Origin: Rhodospirillales bacterium
GTDB lineage: Bacteria > Pseudomonadota > Alphaproteobacteria > Rhodospirillales > Defluviicoccaceae
DNA length: 41,838 nt
Direction of reading: 5' to 3'
Assembly (NCBI GenBank): GCA_016793925.1
Contig: JAEULH010000061.1
Location: 1-41,838 of the forward strand
Numbering within the stretch: position 1 is the first letter of the stretch; each line of letters starts with the position of its first letter. The position numbers and the translations under genes were made by a program. The notes under the pieces are model-generated. The model was not told the DNA's origin. It saw only the letters and a list, made by a program, of their open reading frames with translations, and did no database searches. This document shows, piece by piece, positions 24,540-34,469 of this stretch.

Positions 24540-26609
24540 CTATCCCTCGACTAATGAAAACTCCGCCACCCCTCCCAGAGCCGATCGGATCTGCGAAAGC
24601 AGCTTCAGCCGATTGGCGCGAAGCTGCGCATCTGCGCAATTGACGGTCACAGAGTCGAAAAAGGTGTCGATCGGCCGGCGGAGATCCGCAAGCGCGGTCA
24701 TCGCCGCCGCGAAGCGTTCCCCGGTCAGAGCCTCCGCGATCCGCTGCCGCGCCTGCATCAGGGAGCGATGCAGCAACGCCTCGTTCTCCTCGGCGAATAG
24801 CGCCGGTTCTGCCTCCTCATCGTATGATGCGCCGTCCCGCTTTTCTTCTATGCGGACAATATTGCTCGCCCGCCTGTAGGCGGTCAGCAAATTAGCACCG
24901 TCATCAGTGTCGAGAAAGTCCTTAAGCGCATCGACCCGGGCGAGCAGCCGCACCAGGTCGTCCTCGCCCCCCAGCGCGAAAACGGCCGCGATCAGATCGT
25001 GACGCACGCCATGTGCGCGCAGGTGCACCTTGAGCCGGTCGGCGATGAAAGCGAGAACCTCCCGGGCCACCGCGTCGGGCCGGCCGTCGGCAACCGCGTC
25101 CGGGTAGCTGGCGACGGCGCCGGCGAGGAGCGGGCGCAGGGCCAGGCGCAGGCGGTTTTCGATGATCACGCGGATGACCCCGAGCGCAGCGCGACGAAGC
25201 GCGTAGGGATCCTTCGATCCGGTCGGGGTCTCGCCAATGGCGAAGAAGCCGGCGAGGGTGTCGATCTTGTCGGCCAGCGCCACCGCCACGCTGACGGGCG
25301 CGGCGGGGCACCGGTCGGACGGGCCCTGCGGCGCGTAATGGTCGGCGATGGCGTCGGCCACGGCCGCGTCTTCGCCGTCGTGGAGGGCGTAATAGCGGCC
25401 CATCGCGCCTTGCAGTTCGGGAAATTCGCCGACCATGCCCGTGGTCAGGTCGGCCTTGCACAACTCCGCGGCGCGGGCGGCCAGCTCGGGGTCGGCACCG
25501 ACCGCGACGGCAAGTTCGCGGGCGAGACGCGCGAGACGGCCGACGCGGTCCAGGTCCGAGCCGAGGCGGGCGTGAAAGACCCGGCCCGCGAGCCGCCCCA
25601 CCCGCGACGCCAATGCCTGGCGGCGATCCTGATCCCAGAAGAACTTGGCGTCCGCCAGCCGGGCGCGCAGCACGCGCTCGTTGCCGGCGACGATCGCCCG
25701 GCCGCCGTCGACGCCGGGCGTGTTGGCGACGAGGAGGAAGCGGGGCGCGAGGACGCCGTCGCCGTCGACCAGCGAAAAATACTTCTGGTGCGCGCGCATC
25801 GCCGTAACGAGGACCTCGGCCGGCACATCCATGAAGCGCAGATCGATCCGTCCGATCATGACCACCGGCCACTCGGCCAACCCGACGACTTCGTCGAGAA
25901 GGGCCGGATCGGCGCGCACCGTCAGGTTCTCGCCTGCGGCAAGGCGATCGGCCTGGGTGGCGATGGCTTGCCGGCGGGCGTCCGCGTCGACCATGACGTT
26001 GGCCGCGGCGAGCGTGCGCAGGTAATCCGCGCCGTCGGCCGGGGCGAAGGCCTCGGGGGCCAGGAAGCGGTGGCCGCAGGTGGTCCCGCCGGCCGCGACC
26101 GGGCCGAAACATAGCGGCAGGGTCTGCCCGGCAAAGCGGCAGAGCAGGCCCTGCAGCGGTCGGACCCAGCGCACGTCGTGGTCGCCCCAGCGCATCGACT
26201 TGGGCCACGGCAGGGTTCGCATCGCCCGTTCGAGAACCTCGACGATCACCTCGCCGGCGTCGCGCCCCTGGCGCCGAATCACGGCGAACAGGAACCGCCC
26301 CTTGCCGGTGTCGCGTTCTTCCAGATCGCGGCGCTCGAGCCCGACGGAGCGGAGAAAGCCTCCGATCGCCGCGTCCGGTGCATCGGCGCGCGGACCCCGG
26401 CGCTCCTCGGTCCTGTCCGGCTGGGCCAGCGGCAAACCGTCGATGATCAGCGCCAGCCGACGCGGCGTGACGAACCGACGGACCCGCTCGAAGGCGAGAT
26501 CCGCCTCGCCAAGCCCGGCGCAAACGAGCCGCTCGAAATCGGCGATCGCCTGCGCCTGCATGCGCGCCGGGATCTCCTCGCTCAGGATTTCGACAAGAAG
26601 TTCGGCCAT
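24540..26609 (-). CDS. glyS: Glycyl-tRNA synthetase beta subunit
   Basis: A 689-residue beta subunit of the heterotetrameric bacterial glycyl-tRNA synthetase, which binds tRNA-Gly. It begins [18 protein letters not shown], the usual N terminus, and contains [76 protein letters not shown], and the C-terminal DALRG-like anticodon-binding region ending in LFDSVTVN-type sequence (FFDSVTVN). It lies 20 bases after glyQ. No frameshift is seen. Confidence 0.97.
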   Translation of the reverse strand: MAELLVEILSEEIPARMQAQAIADFERLVCAGLGEADLAFERVRRFVTPRRLALIIDGLPLAQPDRTEERRGPRADAPDAAIGGFLRSVGLERRDLEERDTGKGRFLFAVIRRQGRDAGEVIVEVLERAMRTLPWPKSMRWGDHDVRWVRPLQGLLCRFAGQTLPLCFGPVAAGGTTCGHRFLAPEAFAPADGADYLRTLAAANVMVDADARRQAIATQADRLAAGENLTVRADPALLDEVVGLAEWPVVMIGRIDLRFMDVPAEVLVTAMRAHQKYFSLVDGDGVLAPRFLLVANTPGVDGGRAIVAGNERVLRARLADAKFFWDQDRRQALASRVGRLAGRVFHARLGSDLDRVGRLARLARELAVAVGADPELAARAAELCKADLTTGMVGEFPELQGAMGRYYALHDGEDAAVADAIADHYAPQGPSDRCPAAPVSVAVALADKIDTLAGFFAIGETPTGSKDPYALRRAALGVIRVIIENRLRLALRPLLAGAVASYPDAVADGRPDAVAREVLAFIADRLKVHLRAHGVRHDLIAAVFALGGEDDLVRLLARVDALKDFLDTDDGANLLTAYRRASNIVRIEEKRDGASYDEEAEPALFAEENEALLHRSLMQARQRIAEALTGERFAAAMTALADLRRPIDTFFDSVTVNCADAQLRANRLKLLSQIRSALGGVAEFSLVEG

Positions 26610-26629
26610 GGCTCAGGCGATCCGCATCC

Positions 26630-27502
26630 CTACGCCGTCCCGTGGCCGCGGCTGAGCAGCCACGCCTCGCAGCAGCCCCGCGCCAGCGCCCGGACCCGGC
26701 CGATGTAGGCGGCGCGCTCGGTGACGCCGATGGCGCCTCGGGCGTCGAGCAGGTTGAAGCGGTGGCTCGCCTTGATGCACTGGTCGTAGGCCGGCAGCGC
26801 CAGCTTGGCCGCGAGCAGCGCCCGGCATTCGTCCTCGGCGTCGGCGAAGTGACGAAAGAGCGTGGCCGTGTTGGCGTATTCGAAATTGTAGGCCGAGCCC
26901 TCGCGTTCGGCCTGAAGGAAGACATCGCCGTAGCGGGTCCCGCAGCCGTCCCAGTCGAGATCGTAGACGTTCTCGACGCCCTGGATGTACATCGCCAGCC
27001 GCTCCAGACCGTAGGTCAGCTCGACCGAGACAGGGGCGCACTCGATCCCGCCGACCTGCTGGAAATAGGTGAACTGGGTCACCTCCATCCCGTCGCACCA
27101 GACTTCCCAGCCGAGGCCCCAGGCGCCCAGCGTCGGGCTCTCCCAGTCGTCCTCGACGAAGCGGATGTCGTGCTCGGCCGGGTCGATCCCGAGATGGGCG
27201 AGGCTTTCGAGGTAGAGCGACTGGGAATCTTCCGGAGAGGGTTTGAGCAGAACCTGGAACTGGTAGTAGTGCTGCAGCCGGTTCGGGTTTTCGCCGTAGC
27301 GGCCGTCGGTCGGCCGCCGCGATGGCTGCACGTAGGCGCAGCGCCAGTTCTCCGGGCCCAGTGCGCGGAGCGTCGTCGCGGGGTGAAAGGTGCCGGCGCC
27401 GACCTCCATGTCGAACGGCTGCAGGAGGACGCAGCGGCGGTCGGCCCAGAACTGCTGAAGCGAGAGAACGAGCGATTGGAAGGAGGGTACCTGCGCCGCC
27501 AT
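26630..27502 (-). CDS. glyQ: Glycyl-tRNA synthetase alpha subunit
   Basis: A 290-residue alpha subunit carrying the class II catalytic site that activates glycine. Conserved segments include [34 protein letters not shown] near the N terminus (given here only as a landmark: residues 7-40), [50 protein letters not shown] and [15 protein letters not shown]. It is the first gene of glyQ-glyS-ppdK. About 195 bases separate it from the S49 peptidase gene upstream; no obvious leader structure was found there. Confidence 0.97.
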   Translation of the reverse strand: MAAQVPSFQSLVLSLQQFWADRRCVLLQPFDMEVGAGTFHPATTLRALGPENWRCAYVQPSRRPTDGRYGENPNRLQHYYQFQVLLKPSPEDSQSLYLESLAHLGIDPAEHDIRFVEDDWESPTLGAWGLGWEVWCDGMEVTQFTYFQQVGGIECAPVSVELTYGLERLAMYIQGVENVYDLDWDGCGTRYGDVFLQAEREGSAYNFEYANTATLFRHFADAEDECRALLAAKLALPAYDQCIKASHRFNLLDARGAIGVTERAAYIGRVRALARGCCEAWLLSRGHGTA

Positions 27503-27697
27503 GCTTTCCGTTCCGGTATGCCTTCCGGGACGCGACGGCCCCGCTACCGGACGATCGCCGCGCGGCGGACCTTACTGCCCACCCGAAACCCGGTCAAGCG
27601 CGGGCCGAGCAGCGGCAAGGCAGGTGCGGACGGCATCCGCAACGCCGTCTGGACGCCGAACACGGGGACGCCTTGACGATGGTTCCCGCCGGCGACG

Positions 27698-28549
27698 CTA
27701 CAACCCGTAGCGCTGCCACAGCGCCCGCTCATCGAGGCTGGCCTCGATCGCCGCCAACACCGTGGAGGCCGAAGTCGCCGTCAGCCCCATCCGTCGCCGC
27801 CACCACGGCCGGCGGTCACCGACGACACGAAGCTTGACCTTGTCGCCGAAGCGCTCGCGCATCACCGTGCGCAGATCGCCGATCCCGTCGACCAGGCCGA
27901 GCTCGAGGGCCTTGCCCCCGCTCCAGAACCGGCCGCTGAACAGCTCGGCCTCGTCGCCCTTGAGCCGGTCGCCGCGGCGGGCGCGGACCTGTGCGCAGAA
28001 GGCGGCGTAGATGTCATCCTGGACGCTGCGCAGGTGCTCGATCTCGTCGGCGCGCTCCGGCCGGAACGGGTCGAGCCCGGCCTTGTGCTCGCTCGAGGCG
28101 TAGACCCGCCGCTCGACCCCGATGCGCTTGAGCAGTTCGGGGAAGCCGAAGCCCGCGGAGACGACGCCGATCGAGCCGACAATGGAGCTCTGGTCGGCGT
28201 AGAGCTCGTCGCCGGCGCAGAGCAGCCAATAGCCGCCGGAAGCGGCCACGTCCTCTGCGAAGGCGTAGACGGGCACCTTCTTTTCCGCCGCCAGGGCGCG
28301 GATCCGGCCGGCGATGAGGGCCGATTGGACCGGCGAGCCGCCCGGCGAGTTGATGCAGAGCGCGACCGCCGCGACGTCGCCCAGCGAGAATGCCCGCTCC
28401 AACGTTCCGGCCAGCGCGCGAAGGCTGAGGCCGCGGGCGATCGGGCCGATCCGGCCGATGATCCCGCTCAACGGGACGACGGCGACGACGGGCGGCGGAT
28501 GGCGGAACCGCTCGATCGGCAGCTTCGCGAGGAGCTTGCGGCCGATCAT
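27698..28549 (-). CDS. S49-family serine peptidase (SppA/SohB-like)
   Basis: A 283-residue peptidase of the SppA/SohB group, a ClpP-like fold using a Ser/Lys dyad. Ser104 in AEDVAASGGYW is the probable nucleophile and Lys156 in SSEHKAGLDPF the general base. LCINSPGGSPVQS (64-76) forms the oxyanion region and GSIGVVSAGFGF follows. There is no strong signal peptide, only a mildly hydrophobic stretch VVAVVPLSGIIG, so it may be cytoplasmic or peripherally bound. Its start overlaps the methyltransferase stop by four bases. SppA-type enzymes digest cleaved signal peptides; that role here is inferred. Confidence 0.9.
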   Translation of the reverse strand: MIGRKLLAKLPIERFRHPPPVVAVVPLSGIIGRIGPIARGLSLRALAGTLERAFSLGDVAAVALCINSPGGSPVQSALIAGRIRALAAEKKVPVYAFAEDVAASGGYWLLCAGDELYADQSSIVGSIGVVSAGFGFPELLKRIGVERRVYASSEHKAGLDPFRPERADEIEHLRSVQDDIYAAFCAQVRARRGDRLKGDEAELFSGRFWSGGKALELGLVDGIGDLRTVMRERFGDKVKLRVVGDRRPWWRRRMGLTATSASTVLAAIEASLDERALWQRYGL

Positions 28550-29340
28550 GGCCGTGTCGCCTGCGCACCGGGGCCGGGTCGCGCCGACGCCAACGCCTCG
28601 CCGCGGCGCAGGATCCGGTCGGCGGCGGCCGTGTAGCTGCCGTCGGGTTCATGGAGAAGCAGCCCGGGCATGATCGCCAATGGCCCACCGACGCCGCGCC
28701 GCCCGCTGATCAGGATCCGTTTCGCCGGCCTGCGGCCATCGCCGGTCGGCCAGAGCGGGAAGATGGCGATGTCGCCGAGCTTGCCGGTGAGCCCGGCGAG
28801 CAGATCGGCGAGGCGATCGGCGCGGTGGATCAACGTCACTGTCCCCTTCGGCCGGACCATCAGCAGACAGAAACGCAGCCACTCGCCCAATCCGGCGTCG
28901 GCGCCCTCAACGGTCGCCGCGGCCTTTGTCGGATCGGGCGGCGGATTGCCGCTGCCCTCCGCCGCGTACGGGGGATTCGCCATGACGTGGTCGAACGACG
29001 CCGGGGTCAGGCGGATCGGCGGCGTCAACAGGTTGCCGAGGAAGAATTCGACCCGCTCGGCCATGCCGTTCGCCTTGGCGTTCTCCGAGGCGATGCGGAC
29101 CATCGTCCGCTCGAAGTCGAGCCCGGTCACCCGGACGCCCGGCACCCGCGCGGCCAGGCACAGGGCGGCCGCGCCGGCGCCGGCGCCCACGTCGAGGACG
29201 CGCTCGCCGTTGCGCGCCGGCACCGCGGCGGCGAGGAAGACCGGATCGATGCCGACGCGATAGCCGCTCGCCGGCTGTCTGAAGCGGATCCGCCCGTCGA
29301 GCAGGGTGTCCTCGGTCACATCGTCATGCCCGGCGGCCAA
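28546..29340 (-). CDS. TrmN6-type SAM-dependent N6-adenine methyltransferase
   Basis: A 264-residue methyltransferase. The SAM-binding motif VLDVGAGAGAAAL (48-60) and the catalytic NPPY (122-125) are typical of enzymes methylating exocyclic adenine amino groups; TLLDGRIRFRQPASGYRVGIDPV near the N terminus is characteristic of tRNA1(Val) adenine-37 N6-methyltransferase (TrmN6/YfiC). ATG 29340 overlaps the DUF2007 gene by 17 bases; a GTG seven codons later is an alternative. The order DUF2007, TrmN6-like, S49 peptidase forms a tightly coupled set. Substrate is inferred from family. Confidence 0.88.
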   Translation of the reverse strand: MAAGHDDVTEDTLLDGRIRFRQPASGYRVGIDPVFLAAAVPARNGERVLDVGAGAGAAALCLAARVPGVRVTGLDFERTMVRIASENAKANGMAERVEFFLGNLLTPPIRLTPASFDHVMANPPYAAEGSGNPPPDPTKAAATVEGADAGLGEWLRFCLLMVRPKGTVTLIHRADRLADLLAGLTGKLGDIAIFPLWPTGDGRRPAKRILISGRRGVGGPLAIMPGLLLHEPDGSYTAAADRILRRGEALASARPGPGAQATRP

Positions 29341-29545
29341 GCTCGTTTCCCTCTTTCAGAATCTGCCGCGCCTGCGCCAGATCCGTCTCCTCGACCATGA
29401 CCCGCCGCCCCACCCCATCCAGCGTTCCGGCGAAGGCCTGGCTGGTAAAGGCGTCGAGCGTGACGCTGACGATGCCGGCATCGGCGAGCCGGCTCTCCAA
29501 CCACGAAAGCATTACCGGATCACCGGTGCGGCAGAGCTCGATCAT
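29324..29545 (-). CDS. DUF2007 family protein
   Basis: A 73-residue protein beginning MIELCRTGDPVMLSWLESRL, the usual pattern of DUF2007 (a small ferredoxin-like fold, possibly signal-transducing or PII-related). The C terminus VMVEETDLAQARQIL also fits. ATG 29545 is chosen over the upstream ATG at 29566 because family members start here. It is divergent from the polyprenyl synthase gene and overlaps the methyltransferase gene. Biochemical role unknown. Confidence 0.85.
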   Translation of the reverse strand: MIELCRTGDPVMLSWLESRLADAGIVSVTLDAFTSQAFAGTLDGVGRRVMVEETDLAQARQILKEGNELGRRA

Positions 29546-29740
29546 TGCCGATTGCCAAACATCCACCTACCTTGAGGACGACGGAGACGGGTTCGTCCGC
29601 GAATGCTGTTCGCGCTGCAGACGTGTCGCGCCGCGGGGCTCTTGACCCCGGCAACGACGCGCGGTCTTATGCTCCGAAATCGGGTATGGCAGCGTCAAGC
29701 TTTATAGTCGTTCGGATCGAAGGTGCACAGGGGAGGTCTG

Positions 29741-30757
29741 GTGGGCGTTGCGGTGAATCTCGACACGGATGCACAGCGAAAGCCCTCGCTTGATCCCCTG
29801 ATTGCGCTGGTCGCCGACGATCTGAAGGCCGTCAACCAGGTCATCGTCGAGCGCATGGACAGCCCTGTGGCGCTGATCCCGCAGCTTGCGAGCCACGTCG
29901 TGGCCGCCGGGGGCAAGCGCCTGCGGCCGATGCTGACATTGGCCGCGGCGAGGCTGTGCGCCTATCCCGGACGGCGCCACATCGGCCTCGCCGCCTGCGT
30001 CGAATGCATCCACACCGCGACACTGCTTCACGACGACGTGGTCGACGACAGCGACCTTCGGCGCGGACTCGCCTCGGCCAACGTCGTCTGGGGCAACAAG
30101 CCGAGCGTGCTGGTTGGCGACTTTCTCTTCAGTCGTGCCTTCGAACTCATGGTCGAGGACGGCTCGCTGCGGGTGCTGGGGATCCTCTCGCGGGCGTCGT
30201 CGGTCATCGCCGAGGGCGAAGTCAGCCAGCTCATCACCACCAACGACACGCAAACCAGCGAGGCGGACTACCTCGCGGTGATCCGGGCCAAGACCGCCGA
30301 GCTGTTCGCCGCCGCCTGCCGGATCGGCGCGGTCGTTGCCGAGCGGCCCGAGGCGGAGGAGGCCGCACTGGAAGCCTACGGCATGAACCTCGGCATCGCC
30401 TTCCAGCTCATCGACGACATCCTCGATTACTCCGCCAAGCAGGCGACCCTGGGCAAGACCGTCGGCGACGATTTCCGCGAGGGCAAGATCACCCTGCCGA
30501 TCGTGCTGGCCTTCAGCCGGGCGAACGCGGAGGAGAAGCTGTTCTGGCGGCGGACGCTCGAGGAGCTGGAGCAGGAGCCGGAGGATCTGGAGCGGGCGAT
30601 CACGCTGTTGACCGCCCGCGGCGCCCTGGCGACGACGCTGGAATGCGCCCGCCAATACGGGGCCAAGGCGATCGACGCTCTGGAGCCTTTCCCGCCGGGG
30701 CCGGTGAAGGCCGCGCTCGTCGACGCCGTCCATTTTTGTATCGAGCGGGCGTACTAG
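29741..30757 (+). CDS. ispB: Polyprenyl diphosphate synthase (octa-/decaprenyl type)
   Basis: A 338-residue trans-prenyltransferase that extends farnesyl diphosphate to the side chain of ubiquinone. It has GGKRLRPML (57-65), the first aspartate-rich motif DDVVDDSD (98-105), GNKPSVLVGDFLFSRAF, and the second motif LIDDILDY (223-230), followed by GKTVGDDFREGK. Chain length cannot be read with certainty; Q10 would be usual in alphaproteobacteria. I chose GTG 29741 because GGGGAGG lies just upstream; an earlier GTG at 29723 and a later one at 29753 share the frame. Confidence 0.93.
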   Translation: MGVAVNLDTDAQRKPSLDPLIALVADDLKAVNQVIVERMDSPVALIPQLASHVVAAGGKRLRPMLTLAAARLCAYPGRRHIGLAACVECIHTATLLHDDVVDDSDLRRGLASANVVWGNKPSVLVGDFLFSRAFELMVEDGSLRVLGILSRASSVIAEGEVSQLITTNDTQTSEADYLAVIRAKTAELFAAACRIGAVVAERPEAEEAALEAYGMNLGIAFQLIDDILDYSAKQATLGKTVGDDFREGKITLPIVLAFSRANAEEKLFWRRTLEELEQEPEDLERAITLLTARGALATTLECARQYGAKAIDALEPFPPGPVKAALVDAVHFCIERAY

Positions 30758-30785
30758 GGGCCGAGGCGCTTGGCGTGCGCCTCGC

Positions 30786-30838
30786 TTGACGATGCCCCGG
30801 GTCGTGAGCATGTATTATAATATGCGCATGTATCATAA
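30786..30838. promoter_or_regulatory. AT-rich direct repeat with TATAAT box upstream of efflux operon
   Basis: Two copies of GCATGTATYATAA lie at 30808-30820 and 30826-30838, differing at one base and spaced 18 bases start to start. The first contains a consensus TATAAT (30816-30821). A TTGACG sits at 30786-30791, 24 bases before it, which is too far for a standard promoter. The AT richness contrasts strongly with its surroundings. It is probably a promoter overlapped by a regulator site. Confidence 0.5.
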
Positions 30839-30973
30839 GGTGTCCCACAATGTGCGATCGCCGACGTGCTCGCGGCATTTGACCGCAAAGCCATGATGAG
30901 AGCGGTTCGGTCGGCCCGTTGTTCGCGTTGACTTAGGTTTGCCCGACGCGAGTTTTGCGGAGGACTGGCTCGT

Positions 30974-32485
30974 TTGGCTGTATTGCGCAGAGACGCCGGT
31001 CGCGGTGAACGGCCGGCGGAAGGTCCGCCCGACACTGTCTCGGCGCCGGGCGCGCCGCGAGAGGGTGACAGCCCACGCGGAAGTGGGGACGCGCGCTCGC
31101 GTCCCCGGACGTCGAGGCCATGGGCGAAAATCGGGAGAACCGGCAGAATTGGACTTGCCGTGTTGCTGGTTGCGGCCATCGGCGGCGGGCTCGTCTACCT
31201 CCTCGGCGAGCGCACCGCGTCGCAGGTCCAGTATCGGCTGGCGAGCGTCGAGACCGGCCCCATCGTGAGCACGGTGACCGCGACAGGATCGATGAAGGCC
31301 ATCCAAACGGTCCCCGTCGTGGCGCAAGTGCCGGGCCGCGTTATCGAGGTGGACGCCGACTACAACGACGACGTCCATGCCGGCGACGTCCTCGCCCAGT
31401 TGGATCCGGCGACGATGGGGGCCAACGTTTCCGCTGCGCGGGCCGATCTCGCCATTGCCCGCGCCAGCGTGGAAACGGCCCAGGGCCAGCTCGACCGCGC
31501 CGAGCGCGGCGTCGAGAACGCGCGCGCGATGAAGGACGGCGCGGACGCGGAACTGAAAAACGCCGAACTGCAGCAGGCGAACTCCGGTCGCGACCTGAAG
31601 CGCACGCAGCAACTGATGGCGACCGGCGACGCGGCACGCATAGATACGGAACGCGCCTGGACCACGTCGCAAGCGGCCGACGCTGCCTTCTCCTCGGCCA
31701 AGTCGCGCCAAGCTGCCGCCGCCGCGGCGCTTGCTTCGGCTGAAGCGGATATCACCGTCGCCCACGGCGAGTTGCAGAACGCCCTGGCCACGGTTTCGGC
31801 GCGCGAAGTGGCGCTTGACCGGGCCCAAGCCGATTTGGACCAGACGAAAATCCGCGCGCCCATCGACGGCATGATCCTCGATCGCGGGATCGTCCCGGGG
31901 CAGTCGGTGCCAATGGGTGCGTCGCCGGTCCCGGCGTTCGTTATTGTCAGCGACCTTCGCCGCATGCAGCTTCACGTCAACGTCGACGAGACCGACATCG
32001 GCCGCGTCAAGCGCGGACAGCCGGTGACCTTTACGGTCGACTCGTTTCCTGGCCAGGCGTTTTCCGGATCGGTGGAAGAAATCCGCGAGGCGCCGTTGAC
32101 CCTGCAAACGCTCGTCGACTACGACGTCGTTGTCGCTGTCGGCAACGATGACCTGCGCCTTCTGCCGGGAATGACCGCCGACGTGCGGATCGTCACCGAG
32201 CGCCGCGACGCCTCGCTCAAGGTGCCAAACGCCGCGCTGCGGTTCGACCCGGCGAAGGCGGGAGCCGCGGCCAAGGCGAACGCGCGCGGATTAGCCCAGG
32301 CGACGTCACGAGTATGGATTCCCGGGGCGAACGGTCGCCCGCGCGAAAGGGATATCCGCACCGGCATTTCCGACGGCCTTTACACCGAGGTGCTCGACGG
32401 CGGTCTCGCCGCCGGAGATCAGGTGATCGTCGGATCCTTGGGCCAGTCAGGCGGTGGGGCCACCTCGGTTCCGCCTAACTTCTAG
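30974..32485 (+). CDS. HlyD/MacA-type periplasmic adaptor of an efflux system
   Basis: A 503-residue membrane-fusion protein that links an inner-membrane ABC transporter to a TolC channel. A cytoplasmic Arg/Pro-rich stretch of about 58 residues precedes one membrane helix (about 59-77). Then come the first lipoyl half (VVAQVPGRVIEVDADYND), a long alpha hairpin rich in Ala, Gln and Arg (about 150-285), the second lipoyl half (IRAPIDGMILDRGIVPGQ), and beta-barrel and membrane-proximal domains. TTG 30974, with GGAGG 11 bases upstream, is taken as start; TTG 30983 is an alternative, and no ATG is available before the membrane helix. It leads the transporter operon. Confidence 0.9.
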   Translation: MAVLRRDAGRGERPAEGPPDTVSAPGAPREGDSPRGSGDARSRPRTSRPWAKIGRTGRIGLAVLLVAAIGGGLVYLLGERTASQVQYRLASVETGPIVSTVTATGSMKAIQTVPVVAQVPGRVIEVDADYNDDVHAGDVLAQLDPATMGANVSAARADLAIARASVETAQGQLDRAERGVENARAMKDGADAELKNAELQQANSGRDLKRTQQLMATGDAARIDTERAWTTSQAADAAFSSAKSRQAAAAAALASAEADITVAHGELQNALATVSAREVALDRAQADLDQTKIRAPIDGMILDRGIVPGQSVPMGASPVPAFVIVSDLRRMQLHVNVDETDIGRVKRGQPVTFTVDSFPGQAFSGSVEEIREAPLTLQTLVDYDVVVAVGNDDLRLLPGMTADVRIVTERRDASLKVPNAALRFDPAKAGAAAKANARGLAQATSRVWIPGANGRPRERDIRTGISDGLYTEVLDGGLAAGDQVIVGSLGQSGGGATSVPPNF

Positions 32486-32490
32486 ATCAA

Positions 32491-33234
32491 ATGCAAGCCC
32501 TGATTGAAATAGAGGGAATGGCGAAGACGTACTTCATGGATAGTGAGTGCGTTGCCGCGCTCGCCGATATTTCGGTTCGCGTAAATCACGGTGAGTTCGT
32601 GGCGGTCATGGGGCCATCCGGGTCCGGCAAGTCCACGCTGATGAACCAGATCGGACTGCTCGATACCCCAAGCGAGGGTAGCTACCTTTTTGATGGCGTG
32701 GAAGTCCGCTCGCTTGGTCCGGACCGGCTGGCCTATCTTCGCAACAAAAAGATCGGCTTCTGTTTCCAGTCGTTCAATCTGCTGGCGCGGGCGACGGCCG
32801 TAGCCAACGTCGAGCTGCCTTTGGTTTACGCCGGAGAGAGGTCGGCGGTTCGTCAGGAGCGGGCCGCGCGTGCGATCGCGGCGGTGGGGCTCGCCGATCG
32901 TGGCCACCACCTGCCGAGCCAGCTTTCTGGCGGCCAGCAACAGCGGGTCGCGATCGCCCGGGCCATCGTCAACGATCCGGCGCTTATCTTGGCCGACGAG
33001 CCGACCGGAACCCTCGACACCAGGACCGGGCTGGAAATCCTGGCGCTGTTCCAGCGTCTGAACCGGACCGGCATCACCATTGTGCTGGTAACCCACGACT
33101 TGAACGTGGCGCGGTTCGCAGGCCGCGTGCTGCTGCTTCGCGACGGTCGGCTCGTCGAAGACAGGTATCAGGATCCCGTGGTCATCGGAACCGAAGCGCC
33201 GAACGATAGCGCGGCGGTGGCGGCGGCGAGTTGA
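32491..33234 (+). CDS. ABC transporter ATPase, MacB/LolD type
   Basis: A 247-residue nucleotide-binding subunit. Walker A is GPSGSGKST (41-49), the Q-loop follows in FCFQSFNLLARAT, the signature is LSGGQQQRVAIARA, Walker B is LILADEPTGTLD, and the H-loop is VTHD. The sequence type is that of MacB and LolD proteins, which drive mechanotransmission rather than channel transport. It starts 5 bases after the adaptor gene and its stop overlaps the TTG start of the permease gene, so ATPase and permease are separate proteins here, unlike the fused E. coli MacB. Confidence 0.94.
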   Translation: MQALIEIEGMAKTYFMDSECVAALADISVRVNHGEFVAVMGPSGSGKSTLMNQIGLLDTPSEGSYLFDGVEVRSLGPDRLAYLRNKKIGFCFQSFNLLARATAVANVELPLVYAGERSAVRQERAARAIAAVGLADRGHHLPSQLSGGQQQRVAIARAIVNDPALILADEPTGTLDTRTGLEILALFQRLNRTGITIVLVTHDLNVARFAGRVLLLRDGRLVEDRYQDPVVIGTEAPNDSAAVAAAS

Positions 33235-34448
33235 CGTACGCCGACGCGGTCATCAGCGCAATCCAGGCATTGCGCGGCAATCTGATGCGTAGCGTGCTGA
33301 CGATGCTCGGCATCGTCATCGGCGTTGCTGCGGTGATTCTGGTCGTCGCCATCGGATCCGGTGCGCGTGCGGTTGTCATCGAGCAGATCAGAAGTCTCGG
33401 CTCGAACCTCCTGGTCATCGACCGGCAGGCTCCTCCGCCCGGATCGTATCCCGCAGTCGCACTTACGGATCTGGATGCAGAGGTGATCGGGAGGGAGATC
33501 TCCGGGGTTTTGCAGGCAGTGCCGGTGGTGCACGCGGCGGTGGATGTCGTCCACGGCAACGCCAGTTGGACGACGTCCCTGTTCGGGGTGACGGAAGGCT
33601 ATTTTGCCGCCCGCGATTGGGCGGTGGCCGATGGCCGCACCTTCAACCCGGACGACGAGACGGGTATGGCGAAAGTCGCCATCCTCGGCGAGACCGTCGC
33701 GCGAACCCTGTTCGGCGACGAAAGCCCGGTCGGATCGACGATCCGCGTTCAGCACATTCCCTTCACCGTGATCGGCGTTCTTGCGCCGAAGGGACAAACG
33801 ACATCGGGCAGGGACCAGGACGACATCGTGATCGCGCCGCTGCGCACCGCGCGAACGCGCGTTCTCGGGGCATCGCAAGGCAAGCTCGACAATGTCGACA
33901 CCATTCTCGTCAAGGTTGGAGAAAATGACGACATCGGCACCGCCCAGGCGGAAATCGAGTCCCTGCTGCGTGCGCGCCACAGGATCGCGCAGGGGCGCGA
34001 CGACAATTTTTCGATCAAGAACCTCGCCGATGTCATGCGCATCAAGGAGGCGTCGGCCAGCGCCCTGGCTTGGCTGGTGGGCGCTATCGCGTCGATCTCG
34101 CTGCTTGTCGGCGGTATCGGCATTATGAACATCATGCTGGTTTCGGTTGTCGAACGCACCCGCGAGATCGGCATCCGCATGGCTATCGGCGCGCGGCGGC
34201 GCGATATTCTGACCCAGTTTCTCGTTGAAGCGGTTGTGCTCTCGGTGTTCGGCGGCATCATCGGCCTGCTGATCGGGACCGTCGGCGCCGGCGCGATCGC
34301 CGTCGTTGCACGCTGGCCCTGGATCGTGAGCGCGCCTGCGGTGGCCGTGGCGGTTGGCTTCAGCATCCTTGTCGGGATGGTCTTCGGCTTTTATCCCGCG
34401 AGAAAGGCCGCGGCTCTGGATCCAATCGAGGCGTTGCGCCGTGAATAG
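33231..34448 (+). CDS. ABC transporter permease, MacB type
   Basis: A 405-residue membrane protein with the MacB/FtsX topology: one helix near residues 18-43 (RSVLTMLGIVIGVAAVILVVA), a periplasmic MacB_PCD domain of about 220 residues, then three helices near 283-305, 330-358 and 370-392. Family signatures are RSLGSNLLVI, GGIGIMNIMLVSVVERTREIGIRMAIGA (only its core is listed) and FGFYPARKAAALDPIEALR at the end. It begins at a TTG that overlaps the ATPase stop (TTGA). With adaptor and TolC genes it forms a complete tripartite exporter; substrate is unknown, with macrolides, peptides or siderophores as possibilities from the family. Confidence 0.94.
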   Translation: MTYADAVISAIQALRGNLMRSVLTMLGIVIGVAAVILVVAIGSGARAVVIEQIRSLGSNLLVIDRQAPPPGSYPAVALTDLDAEVIGREISGVLQAVPVVHAAVDVVHGNASWTTSLFGVTEGYFAARDWAVADGRTFNPDDETGMAKVAILGETVARTLFGDESPVGSTIRVQHIPFTVIGVLAPKGQTTSGRDQDDIVIAPLRTARTRVLGASQGKLDNVDTILVKVGENDDIGTAQAEIESLLRARHRIAQGRDDNFSIKNLADVMRIKEASASALAWLVGAIASISLLVGGIGIMNIMLVSVVERTREIGIRMAIGARRRDILTQFLVEAVVLSVFGGIIGLLIGTVGAGAIAVVARWPWIVSAPAVAVAVGFSILVGMVFGFYPARKAAALDPIEALRRE

Positions 34449-34469
34449 TGCTACGGGCGGAACTGAACC

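Noticed and set aside
21641-24643. A 1000-codon plus-strand frame opposite ppdK
   Set aside because: It is antisense to ppdK and the cupin gene, with biased composition. ppdK is certain from its motifs.
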